A DNA stretch of 64,000 nucleotides from Erythrobacter aureus. GTDB lineage: Bacteria; Pseudomonadota; Alphaproteobacteria; Sphingomonadales; Sphingomonadaceae. The position numbers and the translations under genes are program-made. Below, in pieces: positions 9,132-17,937 of the stretch. The notes under the pieces are model-generated. The model ran no database searches, was not told where the DNA came from, and was given only the letters and a program-made list of their open reading frames with translations. The stretch spans positions 784,501 through 848,500 of the forward strand of contig NZ_CP031357.1 in NCBI RefSeq assembly GCF_003355455.1. Direction: 5' to 3'. Position 1 is the stretch's first letter, and every line of letters starts with the position of its first letter.

Positions 9132-12100
9132 TCATATCGATTGGCCTGACGGGGCGGCGCAACAGCAGATAGGCCGCGGGAAGCAGGAACATGGATAACA
9201 GAGGGCCGTGATCATTCCGCCGATCATCGGGGCGGCAATCCGGCTCATCACTTCCGAACCTGCGCCCGTGCCTATCAGGATCGGGAACAGGCCGGCCAAG
9301 ATTACGGCGACGGTCATTGCTTTGGGCCGGACCCGCAACAGCGCACCTTCGCGGATGCTCTGGTCGACCTGTTCGGCAGTGAGTTCCCCGCCGCGCCGCT
9401 CGAGCGCTGCTTTCAAATAGATCAGCATCACCACGCCGAATTCCGCAGATACACCGGCGAGTGCGATGAACCCGACGGCGGTCGCCACCGACTGGTTGTA
9501 GCCCATGAGATAAAGCAGCCAGTAACCGCCGGAAAGTGCGAACGGCAAGGTGCCCATGATAAGCAAGGCTTCATCCACCCGCCTGAAGATCAGATAGAGC
9601 AACAGGAAAATGATCACCAATGTGGCCGGCACCACGACTTGAAGCCGTTCATAGGCGCGGGTGAGATATTCGAACTGCCCCGCATAGGAAAGGCTGACGC
9701 CAGCAGGCAAATCGACACCAGCGGAGACGGTTTCCTGAAGGTCGGTGACCACTGAGGCCAGATCGCGCCCTCGAACATCGACATAGATGTAGCCGGTAAG
9801 CCGCCCTTGCTCGCTCTTCAGCATCGGAGGGCCATCGCTGACGCCGACACGCGCCACGGTGCCGAGCGTGATCTGTTGTCCCGAAGGCGTAAGCAGCGGC
9901 AGCGCCCTCAGCTTGTCCACACTGTCGCGGATCTCGCGTGGATAGCGCACATTGATCGGATAACGCGCCAGGCCTTCGACTGTTCGGGCGATGTTGGTGC
10001 CGCCGACTGCGCCGGCGACGATCTGCTGAATGTCGGCGATGTTAAGCCCGTATCGGGCGGCTGCCGCCCGATCGATGTCCACATCGACATAGCGGCCGCC
10101 GGAGAGCCGTTCCGCAAGTGCCGAACTCACCCCGGGAACCGCCTTGGCGATCCCTTCGATCTCGAGCGCGACGCGCTCGATTTCCTCGAGGTCCTCGCCG
10201 GAGACCTTGATCCCGATCGGGCTCTTGATCCCGGTGGCCAGCATGTCGATGCGATTGCGGATCGGCGGGACCCATACATTGGCGAGTCCGGGCACTTTGA
10301 CCACCCGGTCCAACTCCTCGACGAGCTTGTCCGGAGTCATCCCCTCGCGCCATTGATCGCGCGGTTTGAAGCGGATCGTGGTCTCGAACATGGTCAGCGG
10401 TGCCGGGTCGGTCGCCGTATCGGCGCGTCCCGCCTTGCCGAACACGGTTTCAACCTCCGGGACCGACTTGATGAGGCGATCGGTACGTTGCAGCAGCTCC
10501 GATGCTTCGCCGGGAGACAGAGCGGGCAGCGCGCTCGGCATGTAGAGCAGGTCACCCTCGTCGAGGGGTGGCAGGAACTCCCCGCCCAGCCGAGTGAAGG
10601 GAATAGCCGTGGTAAGAAAAATGAGACCGGCAATCGCCAAGGTCGCCTTGGGCCGTCGCATGACCCAGTCGAGCCCGGGGCGATATATCTTCGTCAGCCA
10701 GCGATTGAGGAAGTTGGAATCCTCGGATGGAATCTTTCCACGGATCAGCCACCCCATCATCACCGGTACCAATGTAACCGAGAGAATGGCCGCCGCCGCC
10801 ATGGCATAGGTCTTGGTGAAGGCGAGCGGGGCGAAGAGGCGCCCTTCCTGCGCCTGCAGGGTAAAGACCGGCAGAAAGGACAGGGTGATGATCAGCAGGC
10901 TGAAGAACAGCGCAGGGCCGACCTCCTTCGAGGCGTCGGCGATGATCCGCCACCGCTCCCGTGTCGCGAGAACGGCATCTGGATTCTCGTGTTCCCACCG
11001 TTCGAGATGCTTGTGGGCGTTCTCGATCATAACGACGGCGGCATCGACCATCGCACCGATAGCGATCGCGATTCCCCCCAGCGACATGATATTCGCATTG
11101 ACCCCCTGAAAGCGCATCACGATGAAAGCCGCGAGCACCCCCAGAGGCAGGGTAATGATGACGACCAGGGCCGACCGTGCGTGCCAGAGGAATAGCGCGC
11201 ACACCAAGGCCACCACGATGAATTCCTCGATCAGCTTGTAGGTGAGGTTTTCCACCGAGGCGTCGATCAGTTGCGAGCGATCGTAGGTCGTGACGATCTC
11301 GACGCCCTCGGGCAGGCTGGCCTGCAATTCGTCGAGCTTCTGTTCGACTGCCCGGATCGCGCTTCGCGCATCCGCACCTTGACGCAGAATGATGATGCCG
11401 CCGGCGACTTCGCCATCGCCATTGAGTTCGGCGATACCGCGACGCAGTTCTGGACCGATCTGGATCGTCGCCACATCGCCCAGAGTCACCGGAACGCCGC
11501 CGGCCGTTGCCCGCAAGGGGATGGCCCGGAAGTCGTCCAGACTGCCGAGATAGCCCGATGCGCGGACCATATATTCGGCTTCTCCCATCTCGACGATGGA
11601 GCCGCCGGATTCCTGGTTTGCCGACTGGATCGCACTGACGATTTCGGCATGGGTGACGCCGAACGACGCCATCCGGAAGGGCTCGAGCACAATCTGATAC
11701 TGCTTGACCATCCCGCCGACGCTGGCGACCTCCGCGATACCCGGAATGGTTTTGAGTTCATAGCGCAGGAACCAGTCCTGCAGGCTGCGAAGTCCAGCCA
11801 GATCGTGCCCGCCGGTCCGATCGACCAGAGCATATTCGTAAACCCACCCGACACCTGTCGCATCGGGTCCAAGCGTGCTTGTGACCCCTTCGGGCAGACG
11901 GTTCTGCACTTGGTTCAGATATTCCAGAACGCGCGAGCGCGCCCAGTAAAGATCGGTGCCGTCTTCGAAGATGATGTAGACGTAGCTGTCACCGAACATC
12001 GAGTATCCGCGCACGGTTTTCGCGCCCGGGACCGACAGCATGGTCGTCGCCAGCGGATAGGTGACCTGGTCCTCGATGATGCGTGGCGCCTGCCCCGGAT

Positions 12101-12257
12101 AGTTGGAGCGGACCACGACCTGGACATCGGAAAGATCGGGCAGCGCGTCGACCGGTGTTGTGCGAACGGCCCAAAAACCGGCCAGGGTCACGGCGATGGC
12201 CGCGAGCACGATGAAGAACCGATTTGCGATCGAGGCATCGATGATTCTGGCAATCAT
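9132..12257 (-). CDS. cusA: Copper/silver efflux RND permease CusA, frameshifted at the C-terminus
   Basis: Proton-driven Cu(I)/Ag(I) pump of the HME4 class. The open frame gives 1041 residues. TM4 has GAMVDAAVVMIENAH (about residues 400-414), the Cu/Ag signature, and the periplasmic Met segments PLTMFET and IDMLATGIKSP match the CusA substrate path. Its start overlaps the cusB stop (ATGA). Up to GGMITAL the sequence is normal; then the frame reads a Cys-rich nonsense tail (CYPCSCFPRPICCC) and stops at 9132. Reading from 9201 in the other frame gives the expected LLSMFLLPAAYLLLRRP and continues to a TAG at 9052. A one-base deletion near 9198-9206 therefore scrambles the second half of the last TM helix. 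It may be a real mutation or a sequencing error. Confidence 0.9.
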   Translation of the reverse strand: MIARIIDASIANRFFIVLAAIAVTLAGFWAVRTTPVDALPDLSDVQVVVRSNYPGQAPRIIEDQVTYPLATTMLSVPGAKTVRGYSMFGDSYVYIIFEDGTDLYWARSRVLEYLNQVQNRLPEGVTSTLGPDATGVGWVYEYALVDRTGGHDLAGLRSLQDWFLRYELKTIPGIAEVASVGGMVKQYQIVLEPFRMASFGVTHAEIVSAIQSANQESGGSIVEMGEAEYMVRASGYLGSLDDFRAIPLRATAGGVPVTLGDVATIQIGPELRRGIAELNGDGEVAGGIIILRQGADARSAIRAVEQKLDELQASLPEGVEIVTTYDRSQLIDASVENLTYKLIEEFIVVALVCALFLWHARSALVVIITLPLGVLAAFIVMRFQGVNANIMSLGGIAIAIGAMVDAAVVMIENAHKHLERWEHENPDAVLATRERWRIIADASKEVGPALFFSLLIITLSFLPVFTLQAQEGRLFAPLAFTKTYAMAAAAILSVTLVPVMMGWLIRGKIPSEDSNFLNRWLTKIYRPGLDWVMRRPKATLAIAGLIFLTTAIPFTRLGGEFLPPLDEGDLLYMPSALPALSPGEASELLQRTDRLIKSVPEVETVFGKAGRADTATDPAPLTMFETTIRFKPRDQWREGMTPDKLVEELDRVVKVPGLANVWVPPIRNRIDMLATGIKSPIGIKVSGEDLEEIERVALEIEGIAKAVPGVSSALAERLSGGRYVDVDIDRAAAARYGLNIADIQQIVAGAVGGTNIARTVEGLARYPINVRYPREIRDSVDKLRALPLLTPSGQQITLGTVARVGVSDGPPMLKSEQGRLTGYIYVDVRGRDLASVVTDLQETVSAGVDLPAGVSLSYAGQFEYLTRAYERLQVVVPATLVIIFLLLYLIFRRVDEALLIMGTLPFALSGGYWLLYLMGYNQSVATAVGFIALAGVSAEFGVVMLIYLKAALERRGGELTAEQVDQSIREGALLRVRPKAMTVAVILAGLFPILIGTGAGSEVMSRIAAPMIGGMITALCYPCSCFPRPICCCAAPSGQSI

Positions 12258-13762
12258 TGTCCGCTCCCCCGGATGGTCTCGATCCGGGGGCCCGCATCTT
12301 GCTGAACGAAGGTGAAATGTACCCTGTCACCCTTCTTGAACCCGCGTATCTGGGCCGGGACCTTGAGACGGAAGGTCATCGTCATCGCGGGCCAATCGAG
12401 CCGTGGTACGGCGCTGTGCCGCAGGGTCACCGTGCCATCGGCAATCTTCTCGATGGTGCCCGTCGCGCTGAAGCGCGATTCCTCGTTGTTCTCTTTGGCC
12501 GCGTCGCTTGCCTGATCGATCGGGCGGACATCGAGACCGGTCAGGCTGGCTTCGGAATCGAGCAGGAACTGGCCGGAGGTGACGACTTTTTCGCCGGCAG
12601 CGAGACCGGCCAGAACCTCTGTCCTGCCGCCTGCTTCGCGTCCGATACGAACCTCGGCAGGCATGAAGCCGTTCTCGTCCTGGTTGACCATTACGATGGT
12701 TCGCCGCCCGGTCCGGATTACCGCTTCGGAAGGAACCAGCAGCGCCCGGCGAGTATCCGGGGTCAGGGAAACCTGCGCGAACATGCCCGGCTTGAGCCGT
12801 CCCGATGGATTGGACAGCTCGGCGCGGACGGTGATTGTTCGGCTTGCATCCTGCGCGCTGGGAAGAATGGCGATGATCCGTCCCGCGAACCGTTCTTCGG
12901 GAAATGCGGTCAGGGTCGCGTTGACGGGCTGTCCGACACGGACATTCGCAGCTTGTGTCTCGGGCACTGCAGCTTCGAGCCAGATCGGAGAGAAGCCGGT
13001 GATTTCCGCCAGAGTCTGGCCCGATGTCACACTCATCCCCGGGCGCACGGCGAGCGATGTGATCGCCCCTCCGATCGGCGCCGTAACCGTGATCGTCGAG
13101 TGTGGCCGCCCACTACGCCCCACCGACGCAATAAGCCCGGAGGACATGCCGAGCAGACGCATCCGTTCGCGCATGGCGCGGGCCAGTTCCTCGTCGCCGC
13201 TGCGCAGCACGGCGAGATATTCCTGCTGGGCGCCGCCCCATTCGGGTACGAGGATGTCAACGAGGGGCGCACCGCGTCCGACCACGTCGTCCGGCGCATG
13301 GCCATAGGTTCGCTCGACATAGCCCCCTGCGCGCGGCTGGACGATCGCAACGTCGCGCCCGTTGTAGGCCAGCACCCCGGTTACGGTCACTTCGGGTTCG
13401 AGAATGCCGTATTCGGCCTGTGTCGTGCGAATCCCGAAATTCTGCACCATGCCGGGATTAATCTTCACGCCGGCCGACACCTCCTCGCCCGCACATTTGG
13501 GCAACAATTCCATATCCATGAAGGGTGACTTGCCTGGCTTGTCGAACTGCTGTCCTGGAACCATCGGATCGTACCAGTACAGCACGTCCTCGCATTCGCT
13601 GTCCGGCCCACCGACGTTCTCGTTCGGTTGACTGCCGCTGCTGCCGAGCTGTGACAGACCATATCCGGCTGCGAGACTGATCAGGGCGACAGTGGCCGCC
13701 GTCGTCCATGACTTCTGACGCGGCGACAGCCTGTCCCACGCGGCTTGTGTTGCGGCTCTCAT
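12254..13762 (-). CDS. cusB: CusB-type adaptor with C-terminal CusF domain
   Basis: Periplasmic adaptor of the CusCBA tripartite pump, 502 residues. An N-terminal signal anchor lies at about residues 20-40. A heavy-metal-binding segment follows (about 61-90: LYWYDPMVPGQ, then KPGKSPFMDMELLPKC), then the lipoyl, hairpin and beta-barrel regions of CusB. From about residue 430 there is a full CusF domain with the Trp-Met-Met site (LDWPAMTMTF). The adaptor and metallochaperone are thus fused. The ATG at 13762 overlaps the cusC stop by four bases, and its own stop overlaps the cusA start by four bases, so cusC-cusB-cusA is a tightly coupled unit. Confidence 0.93.
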   Translation of the reverse strand: MRAATQAAWDRLSPRQKSWTTAATVALISLAAGYGLSQLGSSGSQPNENVGGPDSECEDVLYWYDPMVPGQQFDKPGKSPFMDMELLPKCAGEEVSAGVKINPGMVQNFGIRTTQAEYGILEPEVTVTGVLAYNGRDVAIVQPRAGGYVERTYGHAPDDVVGRGAPLVDILVPEWGGAQQEYLAVLRSGDEELARAMRERMRLLGMSSGLIASVGRSGRPHSTITVTAPIGGAITSLAVRPGMSVTSGQTLAEITGFSPIWLEAAVPETQAANVRVGQPVNATLTAFPEERFAGRIIAILPSAQDASRTITVRAELSNPSGRLKPGMFAQVSLTPDTRRALLVPSEAVIRTGRRTIVMVNQDENGFMPAEVRIGREAGGRTEVLAGLAAGEKVVTSGQFLLDSEASLTGLDVRPIDQASDAAKENNEESRFSATGTIEKIADGTVTLRHSAVPRLDWPAMTMTFRLKVPAQIRGFKKGDRVHFTFVQQDAGPRIETIRGSGQ

Positions 13763-14988
13763 TGGCCATGCTCCCTGTAGGTCAGTCTTAGATTGGCTGC
13801 GGCTTCGACGGTGGCTTGCTCGCGCGCGAGAATCTCGATGCGCAGCACTGCCAGTGTCTTGATCGCTCCGATCACGTCGAGCAGGTCTGCGCGGCCTGCG
13901 GCAAAACTCGCTCGTTCGAGCTCGGCCCGGCTTTCGGCCAGCGGCAGCAACTCGTCGGTGGCGCGTTGCCATTGCCGATAGGCGCTGCGCCATGACGCAA
14001 CATCCGCCCCAAACTGCGCTTCGAGCGTGCGCAGCATGTCCAGTCTGGCTTCGCCGGCAGCGGCGGCTTGCGCGCGGGCAGCCTCTATCCTGGGTTGCTG
14101 TCGGCGCTTGGCGAACAGTGGCAGGGTAACCGTGCCCATGACGGAGAACAGATCGCCATATTGGCGTTCGCGGATGCCGTAGCTGGCACCGACGCTGAAG
14201 TCCGGTCGCAGATCGGATCGTGCCAGGTCGACACCCGCTTCGGCCTGCCTGATCTCAGTTTCCGCGAGCACGATTTCCGGGGTGTACTCCAGCGTCGCGC
14301 TCAATTGCTCGGGATTGACCTCGGGCGAAGGGGGTGGGCCAACGGCCAGCGCGTCCTCCACGGCGATATAGCGGGCAAGCCGGGCCTGCGCCGTCTGCAT
14401 GTCGGCCCGGATTTGTGTTCGCCTGTCTTCCACTTCGAGTACCGCGCGGCGGACCTCCAGGCTTTCGCCGGGTCTGGCTGTGCCAGCGGCCACCGAACTT
14501 CGCGCAAGGGGCACCAGGCGCTCGATCTCGTGGAGAGCGTCGCTGGCGATTTCTTCCGCCTGTTGGGCATAGGCAAGAGATATCCACGCGCGCCCTGCGC
14601 CCAGCCGTGCGGCATTGCGCGCATAGGAAAGCTCGGCGGAGGCCCGCTCGATGTCGGCCGCAGCCAATCCTGCGCGCGCGCGGCGTTCGGTCAGGTTCGG
14701 TATCTCCTGATCGACGCCGATTTCGAAAGCCGTCATCATTGTCGGGTCGAGGAGATCGGGACCGGTCGCCGGCAGGTTGCGTAGCCCGGCCCGCAGCTTT
14801 GGATCGGGCAATTCGTCGGCTGCATCGGCTACGTCCCGCCGGGCATCGAGCCGTAATTCGCTCGCCCGGATCCGTGGTTGGTCGCTGACCGCCGCTCTCA
14901 GAGCGTCGTCGTAGGCCACCGATTGGGCATTACTTGCCGACGCTAAGGCCAACAGGACCGGAAGCGCGGTCCACCATACTCGTTTCAT
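13759..14988 (-). CDS. cusC: TolC-family outer-membrane channel CusC-like
   Basis: Outer-membrane factor of the Cus efflux complex, 409 residues. It has a signal peptide (MKRVWWTALPVLLALASA, cleavage after SNAQ-like residues), then the two repeated long-helix segments of TolC proteins, rich in Ala, Arg, Glu and Leu, including VALDxxIxQAEAGVDLARS-type helices and the RPDFSVGASYG beta strand. No lipobox Cys is seen, unlike E. coli CusC. Two in-frame ATGs exist, at 14997 and 14988; the latter has GGAA at a better distance. It is the first gene of the coupled cusCBA set, and the promoter probably lies upstream of the small gene cluster rather than immediately before it. Confidence 0.88.
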   Translation of the reverse strand: MKRVWWTALPVLLALASASNAQSVAYDDALRAAVSDQPRIRASELRLDARRDVADAADELPDPKLRAGLRNLPATGPDLLDPTMMTAFEIGVDQEIPNLTERRARAGLAAADIERASAELSYARNAARLGAGRAWISLAYAQQAEEIASDALHEIERLVPLARSSVAAGTARPGESLEVRRAVLEVEDRRTQIRADMQTAQARLARYIAVEDALAVGPPPSPEVNPEQLSATLEYTPEIVLAETEIRQAEAGVDLARSDLRPDFSVGASYGIRERQYGDLFSVMGTVTLPLFAKRRQQPRIEAARAQAAAAGEARLDMLRTLEAQFGADVASWRSAYRQWQRATDELLPLAESRAELERASFAAGRADLLDVIGAIKTLAVLRIEILAREQATVEAAANLRLTYREHGQ

Positions 14989-15101
14989 GATTCTCATTCC
15001 GCAAAGAGGCGCGCCAAGCGCGCGGTCGGACCCTGCAGGCGGCGCGAAATGCGCGGGCCGTTCGTCCGGTGTGGGCGTGCAGAATTACTCCCGCACGAGC
15101 G

Positions 15102-15452
15102 CTACGCCCGTGCTTGCGGAGGCGGGGTTTCGGGGACGCGCGCGGTGCTTGCCAGGGGAAAGCCGGTAATGTCGGCGAACAGGGATAGAACTGTCAGGCG
15201 GTCTCGGGGCGCCATTGCATCATCGACGAGGGCCAACGGAGAAATGCAGCCGTGAGTTACGAGGCACTCGATCCGCATATTCTCGCACGGAGGCCCGTCG
15301 CTGTCGTGCGCGGGCGAGGGTTCGGCCGCCATGCGCATCTCGGTGCAATCGCCCCCCACCGCCGTGGAATCTTGCGGAATTGCCGATGCATGGGCGATCG
15401 ATTGAACGAATAGGCCGCAAGCAATCAAGACGAGTGCAAAGGTGCGTAGCAT
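15102..15452 (-). CDS. Small secreted protein upstream of cusC
   Basis: Hypothetical protein of about 116 residues, with a signal peptide if it starts at the ATG at 15452 (MLRTFALVLIACGLFVQSIA); the frame is open to 15488 with another ATG. The mature part has four Cys (GGDCTEM, GPPCENM, IECLVTHGC) and a Pro-rich tail. I do not recognise the family. Small Cys-containing exported proteins upstream of cusC are common in copper clusters and may bind metal; here that is inference from position only. Confidence 0.65.
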   Translation of the reverse strand: MLRTFALVLIACGLFVQSIAHASAIPQDSTAVGGDCTEMRMAAEPSPAHDSDGPPCENMRIECLVTHGCISPLALVDDAMAPRDRLTVLSLFADITGFPLASTARVPETPPPQARA

Positions 15453-15495
15453 TCGGACATATCGTGCAGGGGCGGTCGGCTCGGCCAAAGTGTGC

Positions 15496-15648
15496 TTATC
15501 CCTGCTGGTCCGCGGCAGCCTCTGACGCCGCTTGCCAAGCGCCCATGGGGCCGAGATAGATATCGAGCTTTCCCAACCCCTTGCCTTGCCAGCCGATCAG
15601 ACAGGACAGTTGGGAAAGTCCCGGCGTCTCGATCTTTTCCAGAACCAT
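15496..15648 (-). pseudogene. 50-codon ORF, possible remnant of an MBL-fold hydrolase N-terminus
   Basis: A small open frame with a good ribosome binding site (AAGGAC, 8 bases before ATG). It begins MVLEKIETPGLSQLSCLIG, which resembles the first beta strand of MBL-fold hydrolases of the persulfide dioxygenase type (pattern xxExxETPGLxxxSYLI). After residue 20 the resemblance fades, apart from LDIYL, and no metal-binding HxHxDH motif follows. It is either a truncated relic with an internal deletion or an unrelated 50-residue protein. It lies 46 bases after the preceding gene on the same strand. Confidence 0.45.
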
Positions 15649-15694
15649 GTCGTGTCCTTACGCTCCTTGCCGCCAAATCGGCGCATGTATTCGG

Positions 15695-16399
15695 TCAGGC
15701 GATGCCGAGTTCGGTTTTCAACGCGGTCATGTCTTCGAACCGGTTTTCTTCCGGCCGTCCGATCGCCGGCTTGGCCTGCACCCACGTGTTTTCGCAGACG
15801 AATTCGAGAAGGCTGGCCGCCAAGTCGGCATGACGGCATCGCAAACAGCCTTCGGCCAGCCGCTCGTCGGAGATGATAGCTTCGCCGGTAAAGGGTGCGT
15901 CCAGGAGCCATCCAGGACGGGCTGCGGTCCAGTCGAGGTCGGTCTCGCGCTCCAGCGTCTTTTCCATCGCTCGCATTTCTTGGAGGATATTGTGAAGCGC
16001 GGGCCTTGCCATGAGTTCGAACCACGCCGGAATGCTGGGCTGCGGCTCTACGAAAGCCGCCGAGGTTACCACGATGCGGCGGATCGATGTTTCCCGCATC
16101 GCAAGAATTAGCTTTCGCGTTCCCTCTGTATAGAGCGGAGGCGGGTGGATGGCTGTCGAGGGGCTTAACGCGACCCCGAGCGCAGAAATGATCGCGCGGC
16201 ATCCTTCAAGATTATCGGCGAATCCACCGTTCAGGACATCGCATTCGATGTATTCGACGCCTTCGATCCGATCCGATGGCGGGGGCAAGGAGTGTTCGAA
16301 TGCCCGCACCGCCACGTCGCGGCGGATTGCCTGACGCAGGATTTCGCTCCCGGTTTTTCCTCCGGCTCCGAAGACGGCAATGGGGGATGTATCGCTCAC
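15695..16399 (-). CDS. NAD(P)-binding atypical SDR / NmrA-like protein
   Basis: Cytosolic Rossmann-fold protein of 234 residues. The N-terminus has the glycine motif IAVFGAGGKTGSEI (about residues 7-20), a loop with Asp (CDVLNG) after the third strand, ISALG after the fourth, then IRRIVVTSAAF and a TAARPGWL segment, all typical of atypical short-chain dehydrogenases (NAD(P)H-binding, PF13460-like). A YxxxK motif is not obvious, so catalysis is uncertain and a redox-sensing role is possible. It sits inside the minus-strand copper gene set, between a lipoprotein gene and small ORFs; the link to metal stress is only by position. Confidence 0.8.
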   Translation of the reverse strand: MSDTSPIAVFGAGGKTGSEILRQAIRRDVAVRAFEHSLPPPSDRIEGVEYIECDVLNGGFADNLEGCRAIISALGVALSPSTAIHPPPLYTEGTRKLILAMRETSIRRIVVTSAAFVEPQPSIPAWFELMARPALHNILQEMRAMEKTLERETDLDWTAARPGWLLDAPFTGEAIISDERLAEGCLRCRHADLAASLLEFVCENTWVQAKPAIGRPEENRFEDMTALKTELGIA

Positions 16400-16516
16400 T
16401 GGCTTACTGCCCTTGTCTCTGCTCCGTCCTGCGATCGGCAGCGCGCGATCGAGGCGGATGTGCGTGGATGCTGTCAGGCGAACGCCGGCGGATGCCAGCG
16501 CCCTCCCGGGCGCGGG

Positions 16517-17005
16517 CTAGGTCTCGTCACTGTCGCAGGTTGTGTAGCCCCAGAAGCCGAACTCGTCCTTCGCTCGCGGGACAGCGACGATCATCTCTTG
16601 CATTTGCAGGCCAGCGGTTCCCCGATCGTCGAGCAGGCGCGTCCGGATGCGAAGCTCTCCGTTGGCAAAGCTCCCGAGACCGTTCGACGTTACCGGGATG
16701 AGCTTGCCGTTGATCTTGATCGCGCCCCGCCCGTCGCCATCATGGACGAAAGAGGGGAAAGCGACTTCGGTCAGGCGGAACTGGCAGGCATTCTCGGCTC
16801 CGAGAGCGGCGAGGTCCGCATCGCTCATCGTCTCGGGAAGCATCAGCCCTGGGCTGAGATTCGCGAGCGCGCTGGCCGCGTTCTCGATCGGAGCCGCGCT
16901 CGCCGGTGGATCGAGCCTGGCCTCCCGGTCATTTCCGACGGCGGTATTCGAATTGCAGGCCGCCAACGGTGCCGCGGCCAATGCGATGAAGGCGATCCGG
17001 TTCAT
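16517..17005 (-). CDS. Lipoprotein of unknown function in the copper cluster
   Basis: Exported protein of 162 residues with a lipoprotein signal (MNRIAFIALAAAPLAAC, Cys at 17). The rest has an Asn/Ala-rich linker and a compact domain with a short GDGRGAIKINGKLIPV beta hairpin and a C-terminal FGFWGYTTCDSDE segment. I recognise no named family. Its ATG overlaps the stop of the DUF305 gene by four bases, so the two are co-translated and probably act together at the envelope. Confidence 0.72.
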   Translation of the reverse strand: MNRIAFIALAAAPLAACNSNTAVGNDREARLDPPASAAPIENAASALANLSPGLMLPETMSDADLAALGAENACQFRLTEVAFPSFVHDGDGRGAIKINGKLIPVTSNGLGSFANGELRIRTRLLDDRGTAGLQMQEMIVAVPRAKDEFGFWGYTTCDSDET

Positions 17006-17529
17006 TGCTGCATCTCCTCGGGCAGGCGTTCTGAGGTCCTGGGGCCATTCCGTTCGATATCGTCGATCAGATATTTCATCTCGGCGATCTCGCGGCGCTG
17101 CGCGACAATGATAGCCTGGGCGAGTTCGCGCACACGCGGGTCCTTCAGGCTGGCCCTTTCGCTCGTCATGATCGCGATCGAGTGGTGCGGGATCATCGCC
17201 GCCATATACTCGGTGTCATCGACGGTGGTCTGGCTGCGCACGAGCCACAAGGCGAGCGCGAAAACCAGGGCGCCGACACCCAGAATGACGAAGTTCTTGG
17301 TCCGGTCCTTATACATGCCCCACATGAAGAGCAGCATGACGACCATCATCATCGCGCCCATCACGAACATCATCCAGAAGCGGGTTTCGCTCCAGAAGAC
17401 ATCGTCCATGTCGAACGTGTTGGCATACATCAGGAAGAACATGATGACGGTGGAAGTCGAAACCATGGCCATGAATCGCCAATAATTGCCGCCCCCTGCC
17501 TTGTCGGAGTGGGATGGAGTTTCGGTCAT
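17002..17529 (-). CDS. Membrane protein with DUF305 (ferritin-like) domain
   Basis: Inner-membrane protein of 175 residues: three hydrophobic helices at about residues 17-40, 50-70 and 78-95, rich in Met (MMFVMGAMMMVVMLLFMWGM), followed by a DUF305 domain. The domain shows DTEYMAAMIPHHSIAIMTSE and a Glu-Met pair later (REIAEMKYLIDDI), the pattern of DUF305 four-helix proteins that occur in copper-resistance clusters. The Met and His residues may bind copper, but no function has been shown for the family. It is first in an ATGA-coupled pair with the lipoprotein gene downstream. Confidence 0.85.
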   Translation of the reverse strand: MTETPSHSDKAGGGNYWRFMAMVSTSTVIMFFLMYANTFDMDDVFWSETRFWMMFVMGAMMMVVMLLFMWGMYKDRTKNFVILGVGALVFALALWLVRSQTTVDDTEYMAAMIPHHSIAIMTSERASLKDPRVRELAQAIIVAQRREIAEMKYLIDDIERNGPRTSERLPEEMQQ

Positions 17530-17937
17530 GCTGCTTCACCTTTCTTCGACATGGTTTCTCAAACAGTGCCAAGCGAACGATGTCCGCCCAGCCCCTGCAA
17601 TATCTCGATAGCGGCTGTAACGCGCCAAACGACGGGCGCGGCGAAAAGCATGGGGCCGTCGGGGCGCGCAGCAGAGTCTGCGCCTCTGCGTATCTTGGCT
17701 ATGATGGCGCACCTTCTTCCCTGCCCTGTCTCACGAGGATGAGAACATCCTGTCAGGCAATACGATGGACCGGGGCGCATCCCTCAAAATTTGTTCGGAG
17801 ATCGACCGCAGGACATCCGCTCGTCGCTTCCTGCGGATACGCTTCGCGACGATCGCGAGGGCGGGACCGGGCGATCCCGTTGTAGACCGCAAACAGATAG
17901 AGCGCGCATTTTTCCTGCCGCCAAGGTGCCAAGAAAC
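17530..17937. other. 408-base stretch without a convincing gene
   Basis: Lies upstream of the DUF305-lipoprotein pair and downstream of the four-TM protein gene, all minus strand. The longest open frame (17559-17780, minus) encodes 73 residues with no signal, no domain and no ribosome binding site. The segment should hold the promoter for the DUF305 gene, but I see no clear -35/-10 pair or palindrome. Confidence 0.5.

Noticed and set aside
17559..17780. 73-codon minus-strand frame upstream of the DUF305 gene
   Set aside because: No ribosome binding site, signal or domain; composition resembles non-coding frame.
17780..17800. CCCTCAAAATT similar to the sequence at the ancestral end of cusA (9056-9067), as a possible duplicated cusA remnant
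   Set aside because: The match is about 11 bases with no further similarity; probably chance.
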